A DNA stretch of 37,943 nt from an uncultured Bacteroidales bacterium (GCA_902776955.1 CACYSG010000026.1:1-37943); one strand, 5' to 3'. Shown: positions 1-8,071, counted from the first letter of the stretch. Program-made: numbers and translations. The notes: generated by a model not told the origin, from the sequence alone.

Positions 1-42
1 GTGCGGATGCTCTAACCTGCGAGCGATAGGGAGCATGAAATA

Positions 43-74
43 TTTGTGAATGTGAAGATTTAGTTATATCTTTG
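43..74 (+). promoter_or_regulatory. Bacteroidetes-type promoter for the S-component-like gene
   Basis: TTTG at 43-46 and TATCTTTG at 67-74 are separated by 20 bp, matching the -33/-7 consensus (TTTG, 19-21 bp, TAnnTTTG). The -7 box covers a possible TTG start at 72, which argues for the ATG at 111. Confidence 0.75.
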
Positions 75-110
75 CCACTCGAATTGCAAATATCAAATTC
101 AAGGACCAAA

Positions 111-629
111 ATGGAAAGTAACGCTAGAGCTATCAGATTGTATTCGCTGGGATGGCGCGAGATGCGCACCTGGCTGTTCGCCGGCCTGTTCATCGTCGGC
201 AATATCGTTCTGCCGCAGCTGTGCCACCTCATTCCGCAGGGAGGTCTGATGCTGCTGCCCATCTATTTCTTCACGCTGATTGCGGCCTACAAGTACGGCC
301 TGCGCGTGGGACTGCTGACGGCCCTGCTGTCGCCGCTCATCAACTCGGTATTCTTTGGGATGCCTCCCGCTGCCGCTTTGCCCATCATCACCATCAAGGG
401 CGTGCTGCTGGCCCTGGCCGCAGCTTGGATGGCAAGCCGCAGCAAGGGCGCGTCGCTGCTGGCACTCATCGCCATCGTCCTGGCCTATCAGCTGGTGGGC
501 GGGCTCATCGAGTGGGCCATCACCGGCAGCCTTGCCTGCGCCTTGCAGGACTGGAAAATCGGTTATCCCGGCATGATACTGCAAGCCGTGGGCGGCTGGC
601 TGGTCATCAACCTGCTGCTGCGCAAATAG
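111..629 (+). CDS. ECF transporter S-component-like integral membrane protein
   Basis: The 172-residue protein is almost wholly hydrophobic, with about five membrane segments and short polar loops. The overall plan (hydrophobic N-terminal helix, QGGLMLLP, a long central pair of helices, a glycine-rich last helix) resembles the small substrate-binding S components of energy-coupling factor vitamin or metal transporters in Bacteroidetes. The substrate cannot be read from the sequence, and no ATPase or EcfT gene is nearby, so it would use shared ECF modules encoded elsewhere. I start at ATG 111 because the longer TTG start at 72 lies inside the promoter -7 box. It is a single-gene unit closed by a strong terminator. 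Confidence 0.6.
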   Translation: MESNARAIRLYSLGWREMRTWLFAGLFIVGNIVLPQLCHLIPQGGLMLLPIYFFTLIAAYKYGLRVGLLTALLSPLINSVFFGMPPAAALPIITIKGVLLALAAAWMASRSKGASLLALIAIVLAYQLVGGLIEWAITGSLACALQDWKIGYPGMILQAVGGWLVINLLLRK

Positions 630-653
630 CGACTTAGCAGGTATCAGGATAAG

Positions 654-706
654 TACAAGCCCTATGTGTTGACGTTGACGATCAAACATAGGGCTTGTAT
701 TTTTTT
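654..706 (+). terminator. Rho-independent terminator after the S-component-like gene
   Basis: A perfect 14-bp stem (arms 654-667 and 686-699, starting TACAAGCCC) is followed by a run of seven T on the plus strand. The convergent DUF3667 gene ends 15 bp away and may use the stem in the other direction, though its T tract is weak there. Confidence 0.9.
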
Positions 707-713
707 ATTGCAT

Positions 714-2108
714 TTATCTTATGAACGGAAGTAATGAATGCAAAAGGACGGCGACAAGGAGGGCGCCAATAACCACAGGGATGAAGGCAATGATGGTGGC
801 AAACCTGGTGTTGCGGAATTTCTTATAGAGATAAACCGGCAGGAGGCTCAAGCCGAGTACCACCGCTATATAGGCTGCCAAAATGAGGGAGGACAGTACT
901 GCGCCGACCTCGTGTTTAAACAAATATCTCGCCAAGAAGACCATAAAAATCGACATCAGCATCAACCCCTTGCCACAGTAGATAACCAGTGAACTGACCT
1001 GACCTTCATTCTTGTTGAAGTATTTTCCTGCTATCCAGAAGGCCAACGGCACCAATATGAGTAATGAAAAAGCGAGACAGACAAATTGAATATCTGATTC
1101 TTCTTCCAAGAACGGAATAAGTGCGGCAAAGACAGTCATAAATAATAACCACCACCCCACCAGTACCGCACGCGCCAGCCTGAAAACAGTCGATTTCCAC
1201 TTCAGCCCATAAAACTGCTTGAAATCCAGCAACAGCAACGCCCATGCAAAGTACATGATTACGGTCTCAACCATGCTGAGACCAAACACAATAGTATTGC
1301 CAACGTTTCTCGCTCCTACTGATAACGCATGATTGCTGACGTAATACTCAATTCCGTTCAACAGCATACCTGGAATCCTACATATATACTGTTGTACCAT
1401 GACAAAAATCAGAAAAATGTAGGTTTCCACCGCATTATAGCGGCTGACGGGACGGAAGGCGATAATGATACACACCACCATAAGGGCGCTGAGAAACAAT
1501 GCCTCATAGAGCGGGTTTCGGGCTAAAAAGTCCAAGAGCCATATTGCACCGGCGTAAAACGTGTACCACCAGCTGTTCATTTCCTCGGCGGTGAAATCGT
1601 CATTGTCCAATTGTATTTGACCGGCCAGTGAGTTAAACTCCACTCCCGGCAGCAGACGGATGAAAATGATGAACACGAAGACCAGAGCCAACATCTTGAA
1701 AGGCGGGAAATAGAACTGACGGTGACCAGCCAAGTAGTCACGCGCCATGTAACCCGGGCGCACAAAGAGCTCCCGCAACGTGCGGAACATCGGGCGGTTG
1801 CCTAATCCCCAAATGTCGAGGAAATTAAGTGTTGCCTGCTTGAGCGTGTAGCGTTGCCACGTTCCCGCCTGGCCACATTGCGGGCACAGTCGCCCCGTGT
1901 AGGTGTGGCCGCAGTTGCTGCAGGTGCGTTGCGAATCATCCACCACTCCCACATTAACGACACGTTGCTGCTGGCGGTGGTCAAGGCGCAAGTCAAATGC
2001 ACGCATCTTGCGGTAAAGGGTATTCTTCTTTACCGGTTTCTTGCGTTTGCGTTTGAGTTTCAGTCTGGGTTTGAGTTTATTCCAGACCTGAGGCCATTTG
2101 ATTTTCAT
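714..2108 (-). CDS. DUF3667 membrane protein with N-terminal zinc ribbon
   Basis: A 464-residue protein. The first 40 residues are extremely basic (Lys/Arg runs), followed by a zinc ribbon CxxC-x9-CxxC (CSNCGH ... CPQCGQ) near residues 85-100. A conserved block FRTLRELFVRPGYMARDYL leads into about seven membrane helices. This is the layout of the DUF3667 family, common in Bacteroidetes and of unknown function. I chose ATG 2108; the TTG five codons upstream (2123) sits beside a promoter -7 box. If that box is used, the transcript would start at or next to the ATG. Single gene, convergent with the S-component-like gene. Confidence 0.8.
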   Translation of the reverse strand: MKIKWPQVWNKLKPRLKLKRKRKKPVKKNTLYRKMRAFDLRLDHRQQQRVVNVGVVDDSQRTCSNCGHTYTGRLCPQCGQAGTWQRYTLKQATLNFLDIWGLGNRPMFRTLRELFVRPGYMARDYLAGHRQFYFPPFKMLALVFVFIIFIRLLPGVEFNSLAGQIQLDNDDFTAEEMNSWWYTFYAGAIWLLDFLARNPLYEALFLSALMVVCIIIAFRPVSRYNAVETYIFLIFVMVQQYICRIPGMLLNGIEYYVSNHALSVGARNVGNTIVFGLSMVETVIMYFAWALLLLDFKQFYGLKWKSTVFRLARAVLVGWWLLFMTVFAALIPFLEEESDIQFVCLAFSLLILVPLAFWIAGKYFNKNEGQVSSLVIYCGKGLMLMSIFMVFLARYLFKHEVGAVLSSLILAAYIAVVLGLSLLPVYLYKKFRNTRFATIIAFIPVVIGALLVAVLLHSLLPFIR

Positions 2109-2112
2109 GGCG

Positions 2113-2120
2113 CAAAAATA
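2113..2120 (-). promoter_or_regulatory. -7 promoter box of the DUF3667 gene
   Basis: TATTTTTG on the minus strand lies only four bases (CGCC) before the ATG. I see no clear TTTG 19-21 bp upstream, so the box rests on the -7 match alone. The spacing implies a leaderless or nearly leaderless mRNA. Confidence 0.45.
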
Positions 2121-2170
2121 CAAAAAAATTTTATTTGTGTCCGGTAAAAACTCCGATATATGTTGTAACC

Positions 2171-2316
2171 CACGGGAGGAACGGGAGGAACGGGAGGGAC
2201 GGGGGGGACGGGAATAACTGGAGGGACGGGAGGGACGGGGGCGGCCACGCCAAGGCGAGGCCCTACAGTGAGCCAGCTAACGTCTAACGTCTAATGTCTA
2301 ACGTCTAACGTCTAAT
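2171..2316. repeat. 9-bp and 7-bp word arrays between DUF3667 and tRNA-Ala
   Basis: Bases 2171-2241 are near-perfect 9-bp words (ACGGGAGGA and variants). Bases 2242-2268 hold a GC-rich imperfect palindrome around GGCCACGCC and GGCGAGGCCC, like a REP element. Bases 2277-2316 are 7-bp words (CTAACGT, CTAATGT). The rest of the 355-bp gap holds only the tRNA promoter. Confidence 0.8.
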
Positions 2317-2423
2317 AATTATCGTTGTTCAAGTTGTTTGATAAAATAAGAAATATTGGTATCAGCTGTCATGAGCAATCATGGGTCCTGAATGTGTTGC
2401 AGGCAAGTTTCACCCCAAAAGTG

Positions 2424-2454
2424 TTGGGTCAATCAAATGAAAACAGTAATTTTG
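2424..2454 (+). promoter_or_regulatory. Promoter of tRNA-Ala
   Basis: TTG at 2424-2426 and TAATTTTG at 2447-2454 are 20 bp apart. The tRNA begins 25 bp after the -7 box. Confidence 0.6.
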
Positions 2455-2478
2455 CCGCGTGAACGAAATCGTCACCTT

Positions 2479-2551
2479 GGGGCATTAGCTCATCTGGTAG
2501 AGCGCTACATTCGCATTGTAGAGGTGGGCAGTTCGAGTCTGCTATGCTCCA
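2479..2551 (+). tRNA. tRNA-Ala, anticodon CGC
   Basis: All four arms fold: acceptor GGGGCAT with ATGCTCC, D stem GCTC/GAGC, anticodon stem CTACA/TGTAG with loop TTCGCAT (anticodon CGC), variable AGGTG, and T stem GGCAG/CTGCT with loop TTCGAGT. The acceptor contains the G3:U70 wobble pair, the alanine identity element, agreeing with the anticodon. The discriminator base is A. CCA is not encoded. It has its own promoter and is followed 13 bp later by a long hairpin. Confidence 0.95.
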
Positions 2552-2564
2552 CTCCATTACCTTA

Positions 2565-2605
2565 TTCAAGTTTCTAAAGTGGCGCAGCTACTTTAGAAAC
2601 TTGAA
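2565..2605. repeat. 16-bp perfect inverted repeat downstream of tRNA-Ala
   Basis: Arms 2565-2580 and 2590-2605 are perfect complements (TTCAAGTTTCTAAAGT and its reverse complement). The 9-base loop GGCGCAGCT can add a few more pairs. No T tract follows on the plus strand, so it is not a classical terminator, though it may help end or process the tRNA transcript. A decayed relative lies at 2699-2731. Confidence 0.85.
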
Positions 2606-2731
2606 GTTTAGAGGTTAGTGTTTAGTGTTTAGAGATTAGCCACTGGCTGTTATTCTCTCATTATATGGAAAATTATTCTTCACTAAACCCTAAACCCCAA
2701 GTTTATAAAGTTTTAGAACTTTAGAAAACTT
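2606..2731. repeat. 7-bp words and a second, imperfect hairpin
   Basis: Bases 2606-2640 read as 7-bp words (GTTTAGA, GGTTAGT, GTTTAGT, GATTAGC). After an AT-rich stretch, 2699-2731 forms an imperfect inverted repeat built from the same AAGTTT/TTTAGA text as the hairpin at 2565. Confidence 0.65.
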
Positions 2732-2745
2732 GAATATGAAAACAG

Positions 2746-2780
2746 GCACGCCGTGAATCCTCATTGGGGTCACGGCGTGC
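2746..2780 (-). terminator. Hairpin terminator of the secreted-protein gene
   Basis: An 11-bp perfect stem (GCACGCCGTGA, arms 2746-2756 and 2770-2780) lies 25 bp past the stop codon. On the minus strand it is followed by a moderately T-rich stretch. Confidence 0.75.
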
Positions 2781-2805
2781 TCGTTTCAATTTACGGGAAG
2801 CTTAT

Positions 2806-3660
2806 TTACTTCACCAGGATCTTCTTACCGTTGTGGATGTAGATGCCAGCGGGCAGGTTACCCTCGCTGAACTTCTGACCCATCAGGTTGTAGTAAGCGC
2901 CATCCTCTTGGCTAGCGGCCTTTACCTCCTCGACAGCGGTCGTGCCACCGTACTCATAGTCGATGAGGGTAACGGGGAGCTCAACGTTGGTGCCGCAACC
3001 CAGCATAGCGGTAGCATCGGGGAAGTCATTGCCCTGAGCATACTCCAGGAAGCTGACGGTGTTGTTGGTATAGGTCATGCCCTTGTTCATGATGCCAGAG
3101 GTGTAGAAGGGGATGCAGTCGGTGCCATAGGTGCAGTTGTCATCATCCAGAGCATCGGCAACAAAGGTTACCAGCAGGTTCTTGCCCTCGGGGAGAACGA
3201 ACGGCTCGGTCAACTCGAAATCGAAGTCAACATCGGTGTACAGAAGGCTCAACATGTCGTAATTCTCGTAGCCACCATAAACCATGTTGTCAAAAGCAAA
3301 GAACTGCTTAACGCCCTCGACCACGGCAAACGCGTTGTCGTCAACGGCCTGCATGTAAATCTTGCAGTCACGCATCATCTCTTCATAGCAATCGTCGTTG
3401 CGGAACTTGAACGAGATCTTGGTAATCGTCACGTCGCCCTTGCCCTCGAGCTCGGCCAGCTCGTCGGCGGTGTAAAGCAACTGAGAGCCGGTGTGGGCCA
3501 GATAGAAGTTGGTGGGAGCAACGCTGAAGTAGGAAGCGTTGTAAATCTCGGTCGGGTTGGAATAGTCGCCCACCTCGATAGAACCAGTTTGTACGTTCTG
3601 AGCCTGAGCGCTCATTGACATTGCAGCTACAGCTGCGAGAATCATGTAGAATTTCTTCAT
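2806..3660 (-). CDS. Secreted protein with C-terminal sorting-like domain
   Basis: 284 residues with a typical signal peptide (MKKFYMILAAVAAMSMSAQA, cleavage after AQA). The acidic middle has no domain I recognise. The last about 30 residues (YYNLMGQKF ... GIYIHNGKKILVK) have the pattern of Bacteroidetes C-terminal secretion/sorting domains: NLxGQ, then GIYI, then a lysine-rich end. That suggests export through a type IX-like system and attachment at the cell surface. A full -33/-7 promoter lies about 110 bp upstream, giving a long leader with a small hairpin. Single-gene unit. Confidence 0.7.
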   Translation of the reverse strand: MKKFYMILAAVAAMSMSAQAQNVQTGSIEVGDYSNPTEIYNASYFSVAPTNFYLAHTGSQLLYTADELAELEGKGDVTITKISFKFRNDDCYEEMMRDCKIYMQAVDDNAFAVVEGVKQFFAFDNMVYGGYENYDMLSLLYTDVDFDFELTEPFVLPEGKNLLVTFVADALDDDNCTYGTDCIPFYTSGIMNKGMTYTNNTVSFLEYAQGNDFPDATAMLGCGTNVELPVTLIDYEYGGTTAVEEVKAASQEDGAYYNLMGQKFSEGNLPAGIYIHNGKKILVK

Positions 3661-3715
3661 CTTGAATTAAATGATTAATTGGTTAATAAAACTGTTACTA
3701 TAAAAAACAAATGCT

Positions 3716-3732
3716 TAAGGCTTTTCGGCCTT
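3716..3732 (-). repeat. Small hairpin in the 5' leader of the secreted-protein gene
   Basis: AAGGC and GCCTT flank a short T/C-rich loop inside the roughly 110-base leader. Its role is unknown. The remainder of the 305-bp divergent gap (3661-3965) holds only the two promoters and AT-rich sequence. Confidence 0.4.
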
Positions 3733-3773
3733 TAAACCTGAATAATAGACTTAATCTGGTTATTTTTCCACCA

Positions 3774-3805
3774 CAAAAGTAAATAATTTTCAACAACCCG
3801 CCAAA
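3774..3805 (-). promoter_or_regulatory. Promoter of the secreted-protein gene
   Basis: On the minus strand TTTG (3805-3802), 20 bp, then TACTTTTG (3781-3774): a full match to the Bacteroidetes consensus. Confidence 0.8.
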
Positions 3806-3928
3806 CTTTTTTTGCGATTATTCAAGTCGGTGCCTAAATGGCGCGTTGCCGGAATCGCGTCGCCGGCCTTTTTCACCGACAAGGAGATATTTTTGAAGTC
3901 TTGTGGTGCTTATCTCGATAATTTTTAC

Positions 3929-3936
3929 TAGGTTTG
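3929..3936 (+). promoter_or_regulatory. -7 promoter box for the nhaC-like gene
   Basis: TAGGTTTG lies 29 bp before the chosen ATG. I find no TTTG at the right distance upstream, so support is partial. Confidence 0.5.
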
Positions 3937-3965
3937 CATCCCAGAAACCGTAATCCTTCTTGCCT

Positions 3966-5417
3966 ATGACCGACCGCAAGACTCCTCATCCGCTAGTTGC
4001 CATTATCCCCGTAGTGGTGCTCATCGGCCTGCTCGTGATTGTCATCTCGCTATTCGGCTCCGACGCCCTGAGTGGCGGCAGCCAGATGGCGCTGCTGATG
4101 GGCGTAGCCGTGTGTGTGCTGATTTCGATGACCGTCTATCACATCCCGTGGAAGACGTTTGAGCGGCAGATGACCAGTACCATCGGCGATGTGGCGGTGA
4201 CGCTGCTCATCCTGCTGTCGGTGGGCATGCTTGCCGGTTCGTGGATGATCAGCGGTGTGGTGCCGACGCTCATCTACTATGGCGTGCAGATACTCTCGCC
4301 CCGTTTCTTCCTGCTGAGCGCCTGCGTCATCTGTGCGCTGGTGTCGTTGCTCTCGGGGAGCTCGTGGACCACGGTGGCGACCATCGGTGTGGCCTTGCTG
4401 GGCATAGGCGAAGCGCTGGGCATTTCAGAGGCCTGGACTGCGGGAGCCATCATCTCGGGCTCCTACTTCGGTGACAAAATGTCACCGCTGAGCGACACGA
4501 CCATCCTGGCCTCGTCCTCGGTGAAGGTGGATATCTTTGAGCACATCCGTTATATGGTCATCACCACGGTGCCATCCATCACGATTACTTTGATCATTTT
4601 CCTTATCGCGGGATTGGGCCACAACTCCGACGCCACGCTACAGGTCGACCAATACACCCATGGCCTGGCGGGGACCTTCAACATCTCGCTGTGGACCTTG
4701 CTGGTGCCCATCATCACCGGTGTGCTGATTGCCCGCCGCGTTCCGTCGATTATCGTGCTGTTCACCTCGGCCATCCTGGCGGGCGTGACGGCGCTGATTT
4801 TCCAACCGCATATCCTCGCCCAGATTGCCGGTGACGCGTCGCTGAGCACTCCTGCCGCCCTGTTCAAGGGCCTGGCCATCACCTACTATGGCGCGACAGC
4901 CGTTCAGACGGGCTATGAGGCGCTCAACGAGCTGGTTTCCACGGGAGGTATGGCGGGAATGCTGAATACCATCTGGCTGATTCTGTGTGCGATGTGCTAT
5001 GGGTCGGTGATGGTGGCCAGCGGCATGATCGAAAGCATCACGAGGGTGATCCTCAAGTGGGTACGCTCTAGGTTCAGCCTGGTTACCTCTACCGTGGGCA
5101 CGGGTATCTTCCTGAACCTGACCACCGGCGACCAGTTCATCAGCATCGTGCTGACGGCCGACATTTTCCGCAACGTGTATGACAAGGAGGGCTACGAGGC
5201 GCGGCTGCTGAGCCGCACGACCGAGGATGCCGCGACCGTGACCTCGGTGCTCGTGCCGTGGAACACCTGCGGCATGACCCAGGCAACGGTGCTCGGCGTC
5301 CCCACCCTCACCTACCTGCCCTACTGTTTCTTTAACATCCTGAGTCCGTTGACAACCATGGCCATTGCCGCACTGGGATGGAAAATCAAGCGGCGCAAAA
5401 CGGCTGAAATAAGTTAA
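3966..5417 (+). CDS. nhaC: NhaC-family Na+/H+ antiporter
   Basis: 483 residues with about eleven to twelve membrane helices. The motif GSYFGDKMSPLSDTT near residue 165 is the hallmark of the NhaC family, as are the TTGDQF and EDAATVTSVLVPWNTCG blocks in the C-terminal half. The protein would exchange cytoplasmic Na+ for protons at the inner membrane. Close relatives (MleN-type) couple this to organic acid exchange, so the substrate is not fully certain. I start at ATG 3966; a TTG two codons upstream is the alternative. The last Ser codon and the TAA stop lie inside a 7-bp word array shared with the convergent M1 peptidase gene. Confidence 0.88.
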   Translation: MTDRKTPHPLVAIIPVVVLIGLLVIVISLFGSDALSGGSQMALLMGVAVCVLISMTVYHIPWKTFERQMTSTIGDVAVTLLILLSVGMLAGSWMISGVVPTLIYYGVQILSPRFFLLSACVICALVSLLSGSSWTTVATIGVALLGIGEALGISEAWTAGAIISGSYFGDKMSPLSDTTILASSSVKVDIFEHIRYMVITTVPSITITLIIFLIAGLGHNSDATLQVDQYTHGLAGTFNISLWTLLVPIITGVLIARRVPSIIVLFTSAILAGVTALIFQPHILAQIAGDASLSTPAALFKGLAITYYGATAVQTGYEALNELVSTGGMAGMLNTIWLILCAMCYGSVMVASGMIESITRVILKWVRSRFSLVTSTVGTGIFLNLTTGDQFISIVLTADIFRNVYDKEGYEARLLSRTTEDAATVTSVLVPWNTCGMTQATVLGVPTLTYLPYCFFNILSPLTTMAIAALGWKIKRRKTAEIS

Positions 5418-5493
5418 TAGTTAATAGTTAATAGTTAATGCTTCCTAAGGTCTAAAGTCTAAGGTCTAAGGTCTAAAGTCTAAAATCTAGAAT
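5411..5493. repeat. 7-bp word array joining two convergent stop codons
   Basis: From the nhaC side the words are repeats of TTAATAG; after CTTCC they become TCTAAAG/TCTAAGG. Read from the M1 gene, the phase starts exactly at its TAG stop (TAGATTT, TAGACTT, TAGACCT and so on, then CATTAAC, TATTAAC) and runs about twelve words without a phase break, reaching the nhaC stop. No hairpin terminator is visible between these two genes. Confidence 0.85.
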
Positions 5494-7946
5494 TTTAAAA
5501 TCCAATAGGCGTTTTCTTTGAGTTTGTTCATCAAGGGCGGCATGAGGCCGCTATGAGTGTCAATCCACTGCCTTACAAGGGTTTGGGCCTCATCGCTTTG
5601 GTGGCCGGACAATAAGCCCGAGAGCCAATAGCCAGGGAAGAAGATGTCGCCTGTGCGCTGCACATCCTCGAGGGCATTAAGGCCTGGAACGATATAGCGG
5701 TTGCTGAAGGGTTCCCGCGTCGGGTCGTTGAGCAAGGCCAGCATATCCCGCGCCCAGGGCTCGATGCGGCGGTTCTCGGCCCGTAGCAGCTCGTTGAACA
5801 GTTGCTGTTGAACCTGTGTGTCGGGGTTGCAGGCGCGTGAGATAAAGTCAAACTCACGGCGCTGGTCCTCGTTGTTGAGGCGGCCACGTTGCTCGTCAAG
5901 AATCTGTTGCCACTGCTGCGGGCGCATGATGGCCAGATGATAGGCCATGCGCATATAATCGCGGGGATTAAGGAAAGCGGCGCTTTGCTTTTTCCAGATT
6001 TCGTCCATTTTGTCCACGACTGTGGGCGACACGGCATGGAGCGAGAGTTGACGAAGCAAGGTCTGGCGCACCGATTGCAGGCTGTGGCTCTCCATCAAAT
6101 CCGACAGGCGGCACTCCGTTTCGTCCCGTTCCTTGTCATCAAGGTTTGGCAACAAGTCGCTGATATAACTACAGGTGGTCGAGGCTATCAGTTCGTTTTT
6201 CTCATGGGTGAGGAACTCGATGAGGACCTTTGTCAGGTCCCCTGCCGTGATGTGGCCCTGATGGAAGTTCTCGTAGAGGTTGAGCACGGCGGCATAGCGG
6301 GACAGGTCATTGTCAGCCATCGTTTTCCAGGCTTCGGACATCGTCGAGATGCCCTCACTTCTAAGGTTAAACTGACCATAGCCCTCGGCGTTGCTGTTGA
6401 CAAACACGCCATCGTTATAACCCACGTAGAGTATACAGTCGCGGTCGTCCATATAAATGTGCTGCTGGCAAAATTTTCCGTTTTCATCCACATAGCCGAT
6501 GTCAAAGCCCTGCTTCCACACCAGGTTGCGGTCATAGGGGTCGGTCTGACGCACCCGGAGAATGTCACTCATGCGGTTGGAATTGATGACAGGCATTCCC
6601 TTCTGCTTGACCCACACGTCGCTGAAGGATTGGGCGCTGTGCTCGGGGTTGAAACGGTCGAGTTCGACGATCAGGTCATCCCAACTGGCGTTACCATAGG
6701 CATATCGGCTGAGGTAGGAGCGCAAGCCGTCCCGCAGGTTGTCGGCGCCCTTCTCCTTCTCGAGTTTGCTCATCATGATGGGGGCCTTGTGATAGATGAT
6801 GTTGCCATAAAGCAAGCCCGCCTTGTTCATGTTGTCAAGCGGCTGCTGGATGGGGTGCGTACCCTCGGTCCTGTCGGTACTCATCGCCAGCGGATAGTGG
6901 GACTTGATGAAGGCCAGGTCGTGGTTGATGTCGGGGAAATTCTCCCTGGCGATTTTGTCGGCCATGAAGTTGGCATAGACCTCCTTGGTCCACACGTCGT
7001 CGAACCAGCGCATCGTCACCAGGTCGCCAAACCACATGTGGGCCGTCTCGTGGGCGATGAGGTTAAGGCGTGACAGTTCCTCGTCGGGCGTGGGTTCCGG
7101 TCCAAGAAAAATGCGCTGGTCGTTGAACTGGATACAGCCCGGATGCTCCATGCCGCCGAACTGGTAGCCCGGCAGGACAATAAAGCCATAGTGCTCAAAG
7201 GGGTACGGGATGCCCGTATATTCCTCCATCCATCGCAGCGACAGGGCCACCTGGTCAAAGACGATGGGCAACTGGGCCACCTTCTTGGGGCCGGTCTCGC
7301 GATAGAGCGCCGTCAACTGGCGGCCGTCGCGGGTGGCCGTCTGCACGTTGAAACGGCCTGCCGTGAACGAGAACAAGTAGGTGGGAATGGGCTTTCGGGT
7401 GTCGTTGCTGATGCTTACCCACCCCTCGGGAATGTCCAGTTTCAAGTCAAAAACCGCCTTCAGGTCAGGCTGGTCAAAGCAGGCAAACACGCTGCGGGCA
7501 TGGTCGGGCACAAACAAGGTGTACATATAATCCACATTACGGTTCAAGGCCTTGTCGCCGCTATAACCGCTCAGTGAGACCGAATTCTCGCCCTGTGCAA
7601 GACATCGGGCAGGAATCACGATGTGCTCGTTAAGCATAACCGTCTTTATGGTCTCGTCATTGACAAGCATCTCCTTAGATAATTGGCTGGCATCGCCCTG
7701 GAAATCAATCTGCAAGTCTTCGTCGCCCGTCCAATTGAACGATATCGTCTCCTTGAAATTGACGGGTTTAGCCTTCTCGGCTGGCAACGTAAACGACAGT
7801 TTATAATTCACGTCGCTGACGTGGGCCGAGCGGTAAACGGCCAGTTCGCGTGACACGCCATCGACAACGGGAATGGCCGCTGCCGCCCCAAGAGCCGACA
7901 AGAGCATGGTGAGGGCAAAAAGACAATATAAGACGGGCTGTTTCAT
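5487..7946 (-). CDS. Exported M1-family metallo-aminopeptidase
   Basis: 819 residues from ATG 7946, starting with a signal peptide (MKQPVLYCLFALTMLLSALG). The M1 zinc site is HETAH near residue 299 with the third ligand Glu in KEVYANF about 19 residues later, and the exopeptidase motif reads FGGMEHPG in place of the usual GAMEN. The C-terminal half is a long helical region, as in full-length M1 enzymes. It would cleave N-terminal residues from peptides in the periplasm. The longer reading frame to 8099 crosses the promoter at 8023-8030 and is rejected. Single gene; its stop codon begins a 7-bp array. Confidence 0.9.
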   Translation of the reverse strand: MKQPVLYCLFALTMLLSALGAAAAIPVVDGVSRELAVYRSAHVSDVNYKLSFTLPAEKAKPVNFKETISFNWTGDEDLQIDFQGDASQLSKEMLVNDETIKTVMLNEHIVIPARCLAQGENSVSLSGYSGDKALNRNVDYMYTLFVPDHARSVFACFDQPDLKAVFDLKLDIPEGWVSISNDTRKPIPTYLFSFTAGRFNVQTATRDGRQLTALYRETGPKKVAQLPIVFDQVALSLRWMEEYTGIPYPFEHYGFIVLPGYQFGGMEHPGCIQFNDQRIFLGPEPTPDEELSRLNLIAHETAHMWFGDLVTMRWFDDVWTKEVYANFMADKIARENFPDINHDLAFIKSHYPLAMSTDRTEGTHPIQQPLDNMNKAGLLYGNIIYHKAPIMMSKLEKEKGADNLRDGLRSYLSRYAYGNASWDDLIVELDRFNPEHSAQSFSDVWVKQKGMPVINSNRMSDILRVRQTDPYDRNLVWKQGFDIGYVDENGKFCQQHIYMDDRDCILYVGYNDGVFVNSNAEGYGQFNLRSEGISTMSEAWKTMADNDLSRYAAVLNLYENFHQGHITAGDLTKVLIEFLTHEKNELIASTTCSYISDLLPNLDDKERDETECRLSDLMESHSLQSVRQTLLRQLSLHAVSPTVVDKMDEIWKKQSAAFLNPRDYMRMAYHLAIMRPQQWQQILDEQRGRLNNEDQRREFDFISRACNPDTQVQQQLFNELLRAENRRIEPWARDMLALLNDPTREPFSNRYIVPGLNALEDVQRTGDIFFPGYWLSGLLSGHQSDEAQTLVRQWIDTHSGLMPPLMNKLKENAYWILKF

Positions 7947-8022
7947 GACTGTTTCGTTATAAAGATATCTGACGGAGTGGAACCGATGCGGCATCTGGCG
8001 CCGTACGGTTGTATCACTGCGG

Positions 8023-8030
8023 CAAAGATA
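8023..8030 (-). promoter_or_regulatory. -7 promoter box of the M1 aminopeptidase gene
   Basis: TATCTTTG on the minus strand, about 77 bp before ATG 7946. No clear -33 element. Confidence 0.5.
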
Positions 8031-8071
8031 ATCATTTTCTTGGAAATTGACGACCCTGCCGGGAAGCCCAA

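Noticed and set aside
1-34. tRNA-like D-arm text on the minus strand (GGTTAGAGCATCCGC)
   Set aside because: A14 is missing and bases 8-9 do not fit a tRNA. The text is better explained by the GCGAGC spacer repeat.
2392-2577. 61-residue frame over the tRNA-Ala
   Set aside because: It spans the tRNA and its promoter and has no family features.
3960-3965. TTG start two codons upstream for nhaC
   Set aside because: ATG at 3966 is the simpler start; both are possible but nothing favours TTG.
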